This document shows positions 1-12,163 of a stretch of 64,000 nt of DNA, piece by piece. Below the pieces are notes generated by a model. That model made no database searches. It worked only from the letters and a program-made list of their open reading frames with translations, and was not told the DNA's origin. Made by a program: the position numbers and the translations under genes. The stretch is from Casuarius casuarius (lineage: Eukaryota > Chordata > Aves > Casuariiformes > Casuariidae). Every line of letters begins with the position of its first letter. Position 1 is the stretch's first letter. The stretch is from positions 4,412,603-4,476,602 of the forward strand of contig PTFA01000031.1 of assembly GCA_003342895.1 (NCBI GenBank), given 5' to 3'.

Positions 1-1486
1 AGGATGCAGAATGGAAACTCTGGGCCTTAAAAAATAACAACAACAACTAAGCTTAAGGGAAAAAAAAGGTGAGTAAAATGTTACTTTGTGCCTGTAACAG
101 CTACTTATCTGTCCATTTAGACCTGGGGGAGAGAGAGAGAAGAATGCATACTTATAAGCACGTGATTAAGGACGCAAAACCCAGTGTTTTCAAAGTGTGT
201 ACAAAGCAGGCAGGTGAGCAGTGGCAGGCCTGACAGGGTGGAGAGCCTGAATGCTGTATCTCTGAGCAACACACTTCCAGTCAGAGCTAACTGGAATGTT
301 TTTTATGACACCTTTTCTAAGCAGGTTGTCTTGATACAGCCAAAATATTGCACAGAGCTGTAATGATTCAGAAAATGATTTCTGACATAGAAGTTTGAGG
401 CAGCAAACTCTAAGTGATCCCCCTTTTCAATCCAAAATATTCAGTTGTATTTCCACTGCCGAAGCAGTACAAAACAAAAAAAAATTGCCAATTCCTGAAA
501 AGTTGCCAGAAAATATAATTATACTCTGGCTCGAGCTCTCTATAATACAATGTGTGACTAAATGACAGCACAGGAAAAGTGTCCGTGTATCAAGTGTGTG
601 CACGTGTGTTTTCACAGGTGCATGTTACCCTGGTTCATGCAATCAGGAGGGTGGATAAAGGTGTCTCGGTCTGGGCTTGCTGAGACAAGCAGAAGACAAG
701 CACCTGAGTGTACACTCAGACATAATCTCAGCACTGTAAGTCTTCCAACTAGACACAACTGGATTCAAAATGCTCTCATAAAGCACAAATATCTTCTGCT
801 TACAGGTGAGTCCAAGATTCTCCAGGCTGGGACTATCTAACGGCCAGAGGGTAAGAAATAAGAAACTTAGAAAACAGTATTGCCAAAGGACTCCTCACTA
901 TGTAGGTCCTCACTGATGCTCACTGTCACCACTGACCAGAGAGCAATCAGACTGGTAACTCAGGGAGAAGGGCCACTTCACTGCAACAAAAAATACAGCA
1001 CAGAATATGGAAGGCAAATCAGAAAGAGAAGACTTGCAATAAACTAGGCTGTGGAAGGAAAATGTTAGGCTTTCCTTCACCTCTGCCAAATGGTATCAAC
1101 TATACTTAAAATTCCTTCTTCAAATTATTCACAAGAAGAAAATGTCATTGTTCATTTCGGATACCTATCATTTTGTCAACACTGCAGAGTGAGTTGGTCC
1201 TATCTTTCTTCCATTCACTGACATACAGCTCTAAAGATATTAGGAAAAGAAGGGAAGGGAACTATCCTGTTATCCTGGGTCTCAAAAATACTGCTGTATG
1301 CTGCTGCTGAAATATGTTTTCTAGACGGCAGAATTTTGTTCATCAGAGGCGGCGGCTGCATGGCTTAGTGCAGTAGCTTTCCTTTTCCCAGTCCCACAGT
1401 TTTCCAAAAAAAAAAAAAAAATCCCTTTTTAATGCCTTGGCATATATAAGAAATTAGAGAAACTTGTATAATGAGCAGTCTCCGAC
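1..1486 (-). other. VOPP1: VOPP1 intron 4 (partial)
   Basis: This is non-coding sequence downstream of exon 4 on the minus strand. I looked for the final VOPP1 exon (proline-rich, PPPPY-type tail) and did not find it, so the intron runs off the left edge. It contains an A16 run at 1406-1421, just past the exon 4 donor in transcription order. I see no other clear element. Confidence 0.85.
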
Positions 1487-1623
1487 CTGTTGCAGTGTTG
1501 ACTGGTTGTCTGGTGTAAGACACGTTAAAAGTAGGTTCTTCTACTAGTGGAGGAGGGTACATCCGCCTTCGGATGAAGAAGCCAGCTCCACAACAGAACA
1601 AAACTCCCATCATCAAAAGGAAC
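1487..1623 (-). CDS. VOPP1: VOPP1 coding exon 4 (transmembrane helix and start of proline-rich tail)
   Basis: This exon encodes the membrane-spanning part of VOPP1, a small type I protein of endosomal/lysosomal vesicles linked in humans to NF-kB signalling, cell survival and WWOX binding (family knowledge). The minus strand reads from a ctag acceptor (1624-1627) into a split W codon. It continues as the hydrophobic FLLMMGVLFCCGAGFF helix, the basic RRRMYPPP juxtamembrane segment and EEPTFNVSYTRQP, matching human VOPP1 at roughly residues 64-109. The exon is 137 bp, 45 whole codons plus one base at each end, so the frame joins exon 3 exactly. The donor is gtcgga, a weak consensus (1481-1486). 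The intron frame stays open well past this donor, so intron retention would add an unrelated tail. The next exon, with the PPxY motifs, lies outside the window. Identity is near certain; the exact donor is slightly less so. Confidence 0.96.
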
Positions 1624-3791
1624 CTAGGCAAAGAGAAGAGGGAAGTCAAACCCCGCCTGCATTCAGGCAGCTCTCAACCCGAGATTGTTCATCACGAGAA
1701 ACTCAGAATATTATCTTTCAATCATCAGCCTCACTATGATTTTTAGCAGGGTTTCTTAAATAGGTTGCTGCTGGACAGCAGGTCTATGTCATTTGAGATG
1801 GCCACATCTTGGGGCACTTATGGACATTGCTCTGTCAATTAGTATTATTGTCCAATGTTTTTTGAGATGAAAAAAAATTCTGAAACGGAAATGCCCTTGA
1901 CCTTTTGGAAATTTCAGGTTCATATTTGACCTTTGCCACTGGACTGGTGAACTGAAATTCCAGGTCCAGTTTACTGTTTAATATTGTGTGTCTTGGACAC
2001 AAGTCCAGCTCCTATAGCATCTTGATGGGCCAGCAGGTTTGCCTGGGACCGGCTGTGCAAAGAGGAATGTTGTTCTGCAGTTACTCTTAAAGAAAGATTT
2101 CTGGATATTCTTAAATGAGTAACACTAATTCTGTCTCCCATGGGAAATATTATAGCTGACATTTAAGCTCAAGCCAGAAGACTGAAATGTTCAGCACTGA
2201 AGATCACAGGTTTTGCTTTGTGCTTTCTAGACAGGATATACATTCTCAAGTAAAAGAACATTATTTTGTTTCAGCTCTTTTCCTTTCAGCTCCTTTCCAA
2301 CCTGACTAAACTTCCTTCACCATGCCCTTGCACTTGTTCAGTGGAGACATGCATTTGCAGCAAGAGTGCATCAGGAGACTTTGTTCTTAGAAGTATTTTC
2401 CACTGTGTTTTCTTGATTAGTTATCAGACATGGCAGTGACTGATGCAAGCTCTTCTAAACCCAACTGGGATGTTGGCATTTTCTTCCCTGGTGCCAATGG
2501 CTCTTCTGCCTGTAATTGTCACCTCTTTTTCTTTTCTTTCAAGGCCCTTTTCTGGAGGACAAGGAACAACTGGGATCCTTTGGAAGCACTGGAGGCAAGA
2601 GAGTTTTTTTTCCCTTCCACCTAAGCTGGCCAGAGGCAAGCCTGCACACAATGCTTTTTTCCTCTGGAGCATTCCCAGATGACTGAGACAGACAAAGTGA
2701 CACTGCATAGCAGTGACGGGTATTTTATGTAAAGGGTCAAAATTCTGTTCTTGTTTCAACAGTGGAAATGAGAGCAGAATGAGGTCCTGTTTCTCTAAGC
2801 CAAAATTAATACATTCCTTTTTGGCAGTGTTCCTGGAAAGGATTTGTTCTGAACAGAAAAACAGAGATTTACAACGTCACTCTAGGGATTCCGACGCAGA
2901 ACTCCTAGTTATATCAGTAAGGATTGTACATCAAAATCCCACAGGCAGCTTTGAGAAATCTCTGTATTATAGTATGTATAAGGCTTCTGTTTTTCAATGT
3001 TTATTCATTCCAATTTTGAATGCTTTTTTTTTTTTTAAACAATCTTTAAATTCTACATAAAAATACCTAAAATCAGGTTTTCTAGAAGAGCTTTTGCTTT
3101 GTCTAATAATGAGAAGGTTTTATTCAGGTGCTTTCTTAAATTCCTCTCTAAAAAGAATTTACCTTATTTTTTCATTATACATATAAAAGTGATTAGTTTA
3201 AGCCTTATCCAGATTACTGAGCTGCTGGTTTCATGAGCTCAAATCTTTCTGCCTTCTTTTCCTTTGCTGTCATCTCCAGTGAAATCCTCATAGTCATAGA
3301 TGTACCCTTCCTTTTTAATTGAAGCCTCAATTCATCGTCTTAAACTCTGCATAAATGTACAATCCTCTTTACACAATCCTCTTTTAAGATGGAGGGCCTG
3401 CAAAAATGGGCAGTGCTGCCACTTGGTAGTAGTTGTGACAGGTATGAAGAACTGAGTAAATTTAGATAGAAGTTAGAACCACTGCCTGTACAAACCAACA
3501 GAATGGGGAAACAGGGAAGATCAACCTGAGCTGAGTAATCTCCTTTTCCAGTATTTTATCACTGCTTATTGGATAAACACTTTTTTGCTATTGGAATGGG
3601 GGGTTGGGCATCAGGAGGTTTTTATAAGCTAAACCCAAAGGCCTGCATTTTACCTGTACAAATGCATTACCACTTACTTGCACCTACTCTACTTTAAAAT
3701 ACTTGGGCAGAAAATACCTTGCTTCAAATCCTATAAACAGGACAAGAATAGGACACCATGAATATAAAATTCCAAAAACATTGTGACATAC
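1624..3791 (-). other. VOPP1: VOPP1 intron 3
   Basis: This 2168-bp intron is bounded by the exon 3 donor gtatgt and the exon 4 acceptor ctag. It is AT-rich with short homopolymers (for example T11 near 3025). The open frames inside it have no coding character and no splice partners. No repeat family was recognised. Confidence 0.9.
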
Positions 3792-3869
3792 CAAAAATAC
3801 CATAGTCGCTGGATAGAAAGAGCTCTTACACAGCATCTTGAACCACAGCAATCCTCATAGGAGCGACAT
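3792..3869 (-). CDS. VOPP1: VOPP1 coding exon 3 (lumenal cysteine-rich segment)
   Basis: On the minus strand this 78-bp exon supplies one base, 25 codons and two bases. It encodes CRSYEDCCGSRCCVRALSIQ followed by RLWYF, matching human VOPP1 at roughly residues 39-63. It carries five cysteines in a C-x5-CC-x3-CC spacing typical of the VOPP1/WBP1-like lumenal domain, then the residues leading into the membrane helix. The acceptor is tgtgcag preceded by a pyrimidine-rich tract (plus-strand bases 3870-3876 and beyond). The donor is gtatgt (3786-3791). The first base completes an I codon begun in exon 2 and the last two complete a W codon with exon 4. Both joins therefore reproduce the known protein without a shift. 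The conserved sequence, phases and splice sites leave little doubt. Confidence 0.97.
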
Positions 3870-6800
3870 CTGCACAGGAATAAAGGAAAAAAAGACATTA
3901 GGGGAGTGCTTGCCACTCAAAGTAAAATTGCATCACATCAGAATCTGGGCCCACACAGGGATATCAACTCAACAATAACATTTTGGACAAATCCAGTTGT
4001 TTCAAACTGGCACCACAGAGACTACACACGGGTGCGGAGGAATCCCCAAGCCTGATGCCACCAGCCCAGCTGCCAGAGGCTCTATGTACAACATCCTTGT
4101 GAAACTGGGCAGAGAGACCTGAAGTTGTTGCCCAGGTGGCACGATGCACAGCTGGGATTCCTGCTATGGACTGGCACCACTGCTAATTTAGGACTCTGAA
4201 GAAGTGAACGTCGGAGACGGTAACCCACAGCCTGATCTGCTTTGACATGCACTAATTCTACCCTGTTGATTTTCCTGGAGTTGCTTCTGATTTAGGAAGT
4301 TGTAGGAAGAAAAAACAATCAACACATCAACTACCAACATAACAATTCAGCCACCACTGTGCACTTAAACTTGCACCACCACCCTCCCCCTCAATTTCCT
4401 TATATACTCACTTTCTGGGACTATTATCCAGTATCAGGAACTATTACCCAGTATTACCAGGAACAAAAGTCAGACTAAACCGAGTAAAAACAGACCACTT
4501 GGCCTGCGTGATAAAACTGTCAACTCACGTGTACGTATCCATGGTACAGCTCTATCACTATTCAGACACTTTTTGCATGTTATTGAAACTGCCTCCCTAT
4601 ATAATTCCATTAAAATTAGCTCAAAAAGATTGAATATAGTGTTTAATTCTATATAACAGAACATGTTATAAAGGAAAACAATATTACTGTGTTTTATTTC
4701 ACAGTAAATGAACAGTGCAGACATCAAACATGAACCATTTGGGGTTTTACTCACTGCAAAAGACAATTACAAGGTCAGAACTACCAGATAACTCATTCTT
4801 TGCAAACTGGCAGCTTCCAGGGGAAACAGAGAAAACTTAATGTGTACTATTATTTGCAAATTTTGTAGGATTTTTGCTTCTCAGACTAACTTCAAAAGAG
4901 AAGGAAAATCCATGGAGTTCCTTTCCACTCTTTAATAAAACTAAGAAGAAAAATAAATAAAACAAATAGGAAGAAAATCATTTTCTAGCATTTATATCTG
5001 CTAGAGTTCATACCATTATAATGAACATAGATATACTTTGTATTTACTTGTTCCCATATATATGTTCATATGTCCACGGATATATTAATATTACTATATA
5101 TGAATAGACACAAAATAATAGCAAGATATACCCTTGGATTCTCCATCACAATTTTTCTAGTAGTGGACTGCAACTGCCAAAAATTCCCATCATTTAACTA
5201 AACTTTCCTCCAGAAACGCATTTCAAATTAATATTTTATACAGAAAAGAACGGTTTTAAAAATAATACAGCACCAGCCTTTGAAAGTACAAGGTACAGTT
5301 TCACTAAAACTAAAGCCAGCACATATGCTAACAGCAACGTCTGAACAATTTCTATGGTAACGGCCATTTCCCACACCAATGAAACATGCTACATGTTTAG
5401 TAGAAAAAGGATAGAGGTAACAGAAACTACAGTATGCGACAGACTTAGATGGACACAGTCAGATTCAGATTCACAAAGCGAAAGAGAGGGTTATCACAAC
5501 CGGATCAATCTTTTTTAAGGGTGTTTACTTCAGTATGCTCAATGCCCACCTTTAATTAAGCATCTGGTTTTGGAAAACTTGCCCAACTGCTTAATTGTGC
5601 TCCCATATTTGTATACAAAGTTAAAAAAAAAATCAATTGGTTAACTGTACAGACAATTACACATTTACATGCTTGGTTAACAAGCCTGCACTCACAAAAT
5701 GTGTCAAGTCACACAGGCTTCAGCCTCTAATTGCGGTCAGAGGAAGATGCTCAACGGATAACAATCAGCTGTTTTGCAAGGGAAAACAGCGTGCACCCTT
5801 CTGTTGACAAGAAGGCAGGATTTCTTTAATTAAGCCAGAGCATCTGATCAGCACGGCAAGGTCCATTGAGATATTCAGGCATGAGTGAAATGCCAAACGT
5901 GAAAACGCCCACTGGGCTGCCCTGTAATACAGGAGTCTCCCAGTCTCTAACCTTTCTTCTTTAAAGCTTGCCAGGATCCTAACAACTGCTCATGTGGGAG
6001 CTTCCCTCTGGGAAAGGCAGGGAAGGAGTTCCTGGCTTCACGAGGGGACTGCTCCCTGGTAGCCCTTCTTGAGGCAACCAAGGCCAGAAAAAAGAAGGAT
6101 TTCAGGCACGTCAGCATTTTTTCTCTGTCCTTCTCCATGCTGGCCCTTCACCATCCAGCTCCACCTACCCCTCACCATGTCCTGGGACAGGGAGCTGATG
6201 CACTGGGCAGGTGTCTGGACCCTGCTCTACTGTCCAACTTGAAAGCCCCAAAGTCCTCTACCAGATCAAGCCCCAAGAGTTTAACTTTTATTAGACTCCA
6301 ACTAAAATACAGAGCCTATGGAGAATATGCATATTCCCTCCCTCCCCTTCTTTTGCCTTGCTTATTTTGCATGTTTTCTCTAGAGTGAGAGGGGATGGGG
6401 GAAAGCTATTTTAAAATACCTAATTCTGGTCATTCAAACCATCAAAATTAAAACAGTATCTCTTTGATGAGTGCGGTACCTGAAGTTACTTTTTATTTTT
6501 AATCTTTAAATAGCCTCGGCTTTAAGTCAGCCGCATTTCTAAAGCCTCAGTGGGATAGCTTTTCTGTCTACAAAGGAGGACTAAAGTACGAACTGCAAGA
6601 CAGAAAGGCTCAACTGATGAACGCTGTGGAAGCTCTTGAGACCACTGCATGGGAAACAAACAGGTCATCAAACAGAAGCTTTGTCTACACAGACGATTGC
6701 ACTTTAACATGGCTGTAAATGAAGATGTAAAGATTGAGCAGTCTCTCTCTCTAGGGCTCTGTTTAGAGAAGCTCCATTTTACAGTAGCTGCTGAGCATTG

Positions 6801-7606
6801 AGGGGCAGCTCATCCAAGGCTAACGACTGCACCTCCTGGGTGAACCTCGGCAGCTCAGCCAGTGTCATGACTCAGAAGGAAATCCCTGTGAGATCTCATA
6901 TTAGAAACATTTTCACTTTCTACCCCTAGTATTAAAAGGGAGCTTAAACTTGCTGTGTGTGTGTGTTGTACATATGTATGTGTATACAGGAGCCCTGAGT
7001 CAAGGATGATACCATGATAACAACGTGCTAACTGTTTTTATTTTCCACCAGTAGTGCCAAAAAAGCGTGGAAGAACAAATGGCTGATTTGCTGATACTTC
7101 TGTTAGGGTACTGTGGAAGCTCTGCTAGTCTTTTGTTCTCGTTTGAACAAAAAACAACACTGAACTTCAGCCAACATCGATCCTAATTACAACAAAATTA
7201 ACTTACTTACACAAGGCGTATTTATTAGTGGGCAAAAGAAGACAATAAAATCAGCTTATTAATGGAGCAATATACAAGCTGAAGCATAATCTATCTTTGA
7301 TGTACTCTCTCTTACTTCCTGACAATAAACCCAGAAGAATTAAGACCTTGGTTCGGAAAAAAACAATTAAGCACACATACATATATTTACTGAACAGATA
7401 TACATGTTCTTAAAGTTACACTTCTGTGTTGGCCCTGCTTAACATAGAAGCACTGTTCTACCTGCTGTTGCACCCAATATCAGAGAACCTTCCCCATGTC
7501 AATCCCAACAGCTACCCTACACAGTCCCCCTGAAACGTCTGGCTACTTCACATTCAGGGTGGAAACCTTGCTTTGGGGCAGGTTTATCTGAGGAAGAGTT
7601 GTTTGG

Positions 7607-7626
7607 AAAAAAAAAAAAAAAAAAAA
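7607..7626 (+). repeat. A20 homopolymer
   Basis: An uninterrupted run of 20 A inside VOPP1 intron 2. No retroposed body was recognised immediately to its left. Confidence 0.95.
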
Positions 7627-10440
7627 CTTTGCCGGGTTTTGTTTTTGTCTTTCTTCAGTTGGACATGGCAGTTATTAAAATTGATCTGTACTGGATTGAG
7701 CTCACCTCCTACAAAAGACTATTCTAAAGCCAGTTTCCCTCTTTCACACATTAATGCTGATCCCAAGATCTGCATTTCCCTAGGGCAATGGCTGTGGCTG
7801 CTTGCTTCACAGAACAAAATTTCACCCATGATGCAGGATAAGGCACGATTCATTAGTTGCTTCGCTAATCTGCAACTTCATGATTATCACTTTTAAAAAC
7901 TGTCCACAATGTGATTTAGGATTTAGCAGGTAGAGCTTTTCATTCATAGTTCATGGGAGTTAAATGAATGCACCTACATGTCCAACGACGTGTACTGCTA
8001 GCACACCAAAGCACTGCTGTGTCAGAGACCAGAGCTGCACTGTGCGCCACATCACGGCTACAAGTCAAACCCAGCAATGCTTTTTGTACAGGTCCTCACT
8101 TGAATCCTGAAGCTGAACTTCTTTCCTTAACGGACAAGCAAAGCACAAAGTATCAGATGAAGGGTATGAGATATGACCCCCATTAAAGAAAAAAAAAGTA
8201 CTTATATGTGTTCTGTGGGTAACAACTGCTCAATGAAACAGGCCAGAAGCGCTTTTCCATTTATGCTTGCACCTACACAGCTGAACAAGTCCCTTCTTAG
8301 CAGACTTGCCGCAGGAAAGAACTGCATCTAAAAATAAATTCCCTGATTGGTACTTGCTGGAAACTGGAGAAGTTAAAGAGATAAAGCAAAGATTACAGTC
8401 TCCAGTAGACTGTATAGCAGTAGCGGTCTGACAGTGCTCTCCATCCTCACCCAGCATGGGTATTTCCCATCAATACTGTCCGTGTGGATTGCAGACTGCA
8501 GTATTCTTAGTTTTCCCCTCCGGACTGTTTACATCATATGTACCAAAACCTGATTTAACATTTAAGATGTCTGATCAACAATGTCTTTTGGAAGAGTGAA
8601 ACAAAAAATAAATTATTAATCCACAAAAAAGTGGCAGAAATGCTGCTGTAGACTCAGGGACAGAGGGAGGAGGGAGGAGAAGAAAAACTCGACAACAAAC
8701 AAAACGCCTTCTGAAACAGTAAACTGCACAATTTCTAACCAGTGTCCTGTGGACAAGCCTAATTTTCATTCCCAAAAAGACTGCATGCCACTGATAGGTG
8801 AAATGATTGCTGCATGTACGCGTTAAGATCTACGGTGCAAATTGGGATTCACTGAATACAAGAAGCACCAGCAGTTTTCAAAGTATGTGTGTGTGCAGAG
8901 GGCAGGAAGTTATTAAGTTTAAAGAAAGGGGAAGTTAGCAATAGACTGAAACTAAGAACGGAAGAGAAAGATTTTGGGGAAATGGCTAGGAGCATCTACG
9001 AAACAGGCTCCCAGATGGAGCTAACAAAATCCCAGCTGCCATTCTAAACAAAAACACTAGGAAACAGACCACAAGCGCTGGCAAAGGAACTGGAAGAGCC
9101 AAGCCCCTGAGCCTGGGTCACCTCCAGGCAGACTCTGCAGTCACACCACTGTCACTGAGCCCTCGAAGCCAAAAGGCTCGGGTCTGTTACTACGAAACAG
9201 ATGAAGGCAGACAGCTAAGTGTATGTGTGTGTGAACAGGTGTGTATTGATTTGCTTAAAGGACAAAAAGAAGGAAAAAAAATTACATTAAAAAAGAAAAA
9301 CCAAATGAGATTTAATCTGCTTGCAACTCAGCTGCCAGTATGCAGTTATGCTAAATAGAGATGAGCCATGGAACAAAAAGAAAAACAAAGCAGGCAAACA
9401 TCACAGAGTGACTAGCAAAAACTACGCTGATCAAGGTTAGAGGCTTGGATGTGCTGCGAATGAGGAGTAAGGCCACTGAACTCAACAGGAGTACTCTGCT
9501 ATAAAAATCCAAATTAGACTTTAACAGTAAGGATGAGGAAAGAGGATCAATAGAAGGTATACTGAATAACTGAAAGAGACGGAATTATTCTTCTACAAAG
9601 TTTTTTCATCACTGATTAGTTCATTTCAGGCCATTCTGGATGTTTACTCACTGCATTTCTGTCTCTCAATAAAAAGTAGTTTTTGAAGGAAAGCCACTGC
9701 CTATACTGCTATGCAAGGAAAGATCCAGTTCATTTGAGACATGGGGAAGACAACCAGACAAGTGGAGGAGCTTAACAGTACCAGCATCGTGGAGAAGTTA
9801 TCCTAAGGAATCCATTTTGCTACAGCAGCCCACATGGTCTTGAACACGGAAATTGCAGAGTACACACAGCAACGCAGAGTCTGGTTCTGCCGTCAGGTGT
9901 CCCACCTAAGTAACTCCGTTAGTAGCGAGTCTCTCAGTGGTTTAATCTCTTTCCAGAAAGATGCCACAAAACAAAGGCTGTATCCCTCCCCTGGCATTGA
10001 CTGAATGCCGAGGGGCAGTATCATGGGCAGGGTCTTTGGCTGGTGGAGCAAAGCAATAGGCAACATCATCTTTCTAGTCTCAGTCTTGGAGCTGGTTGCA
10101 GCTCCCAGGTATGACTGCCTACATGTCCGGACTTTCAGAAGGTACATGACTCTGTTGTGGTTTTCTGCAGTCACAGCTTTCCAGAGCCCAAAACCGTCCA
10201 GTTTGAGCATGCTTACACACACACTCCACACAAGCATATCACAGATAAGATACCTTTGACTAAGAATGATCTATTAATGGCTTTCATCTTACCATATGTA
10301 GTCTAATCCTGAGGAAAGGAGAATCAGGATCTCTAAGGGCTCACAGAAGCTTATTGCAATTACATCTACATTCATGCAAAGGTGTGCGCCTCTTCTGGTG
10401 AATTTTAGGGGCCCAGAAATCAAAAGAGATGGAAAATCAT

Positions 10441-10545
10441 GGGTTCAGTAGATAAGAGCAACAGTCTGGATACACCTCTGCCAGTAATCAGCTTTGGGCA
10501 AGTCATCTCTGTGTTTCTATTCTTTCCTTACAAATGTCAAAGGTC
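10441..10545 (+). mobile_element. MIR-like CORE-SINE relic
   Basis: The plus strand shows a decayed tRNA-like head (ggttcagtagataagagcaa), then cctctgccagtaatcagc, tttgggcaagtcatctctgt and ttctttccttacaaatgt. This follows the order of the MIR core and 3' part (ctctgccac...agctgtgtgac, ttgggcaagtcact, cctcatctgtaaaatg). It is highly diverged, as expected of an ancient amniote SINE. Confidence 0.6.
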
Positions 10546-12104
10546 CTCTTTCAACACATGCAAGAAGAATGCCTTATAAAGCGGAGCCCTGGTTTTGGCT
10601 ACTGTAACAGACTTAATTAAATATATGCAATGAATATAACTGCTTCATAGCTGAATGCAGCTGTGACCTCAGTGGAACATCTGTACCTGAAAGTAAAACA
10701 GTATCTCTCATACCCAGGAGAGCACTAGAGGTAAGTTATCTGGGTACTTGATAAAACAACCAGCTCATAATCACCTCAGAAAGCATGAGACAAAGAGGAG
10801 GAAAGAGGTTTTCAGGTCAATATTTCTACAGAGTAGAAACAACAGACAGATAAAAATGATATTTGCTCAAATTAGATTCCTCTCTGCTTTGACACAACTA
10901 AAATCCCCCACAATGAGACAAGATATTTGGTTCGTGTCCTCCAGGCAAATATGAAAAATAAGAGCAGGCAACAGCTGAAAGAGGGATTATTTCTCAATTA
11001 TCCTTTGGGTGAAGAGCCTCTTAGCCCTGTGCAAGAACCCAGAATATGCTAAATCCTCCCCTACTTCTGATGAGATGAGAAGTATTTGCCCAGCTGCTCC
11101 TATCAAACCAACCACTCTACGAACCTTCTGCTACCCAACAGCTTGCCATGTCCCCAGCCTTCTCTCCCTGACCTCGGAAGGAGGGCCACTCTACAGAGCA
11201 ATTCTCCTTGTTGTCCATAAACACAGCAAGTCTCACCACACGCCTTTTTGGCCTGCACACATCCATCTGGAAATTTTCTCTGGCCCTCCTGCAGCAAAAC
11301 CTAGCAAGCATTGTTCTGGTTTGGGCTGTGTCCATTGGTGGCAGCATTTGGCACCTTAAATAGCCATTTCTTAACATAGACTGTGGACCTGTATTTAAAA
11401 GAACAGAACAGAGAAACAGCCTAATTCAAGGCTCTGGCATAAGTAAGATATACATAATCTGTACTGCAACAGTTTTTGATTTTCTGGAGGTGGGAGTGTA
11501 AATTTCTCACTCCAGCAGGGATGGGGACTTCTAGTTAATCATCAGGCCCCTTATTAAACACACCATTAGTTCTTCGTATCTCAAACTGCTCCCAGTGGGC
11601 GAGCAGNCCTACTGCATCTAATAGTTTATCTGCCTTGGGAGATTATGAGCAGTCTGCTGGCAGGGGGCAATGGGTGTCCATGAAATTGCCATCTGCCTGC
11701 ATTTAACACACTAATGCACATGAAGTTTTTTTTCTTTGCGAAGCCACCACAGGACCAAACACAGAGGAGGATGTGGGTACTAATGGCCAAAATTTAGGTG
11801 CCATCAAGTCTTGCAAACCTTTCATTTGGGGTCTCCCTATCCAAGCAAGTGCTCCCTGTTCCAGTTCACTGGAGCTCAGACCAGGTACAAACCTTCCTGT
11901 CCCACTAACAGGAGGACAGAAGAAACTGCTCCTCAGCCTTGCAGGGTCAAGTTCTCGCCCAGGATGTGGAAGAGTCAACAATCAGATGAATATTTCAAGT
12001 CCAACAGCTCCAACAGGAAAAACTAAGGCTCACTCATGACAAGCCACCACCGTGGTTACTGCACCCTCCGGAAATGAGATGTCTGGCCTGCGTTCTCTAC
12101 TCAC

Positions 12105-12163
12105 CATTGAGCAGGCAGAGGAGGAAGTGATACCAGGTGCTCATCTCCCAGAGGAGTACTTCA
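12105..12163 (-). other. Exon-like leader with strong donor (unassigned)
   Basis: On the minus strand a Met codon (12144-12142) begins MSTWYHFLLCLLN, a short signal-peptide-like leader. One G follows and then a consensus gtgagt donor (12099-12104). Upstream lies a possible acceptor, tctcattcag, at 12164-12173, preceded by purine-rich sequence that would suit a 5' UTR. The exon would end in phase 1. VOPP1 exon 2 needs that phase but lies upstream in transcription order. Exon 3, the next one downstream, needs two leading bases, so splicing to it would break the VOPP1 frame. It could be an alternative non-coding exon, a nested gene start or chance. Confidence 0.25.

Noticed and set aside
11103..11297. 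Cysteine-containing minus-strand frame (GCVQAKKACGETCCVYG) considered as a second exon for the 12.1-kb leader
   Set aside because: The available acceptor phases do not match the phase-1 donor at 12104, the frame lacks a known cysteine pattern, and overlapping frames on the other strand are equally long.
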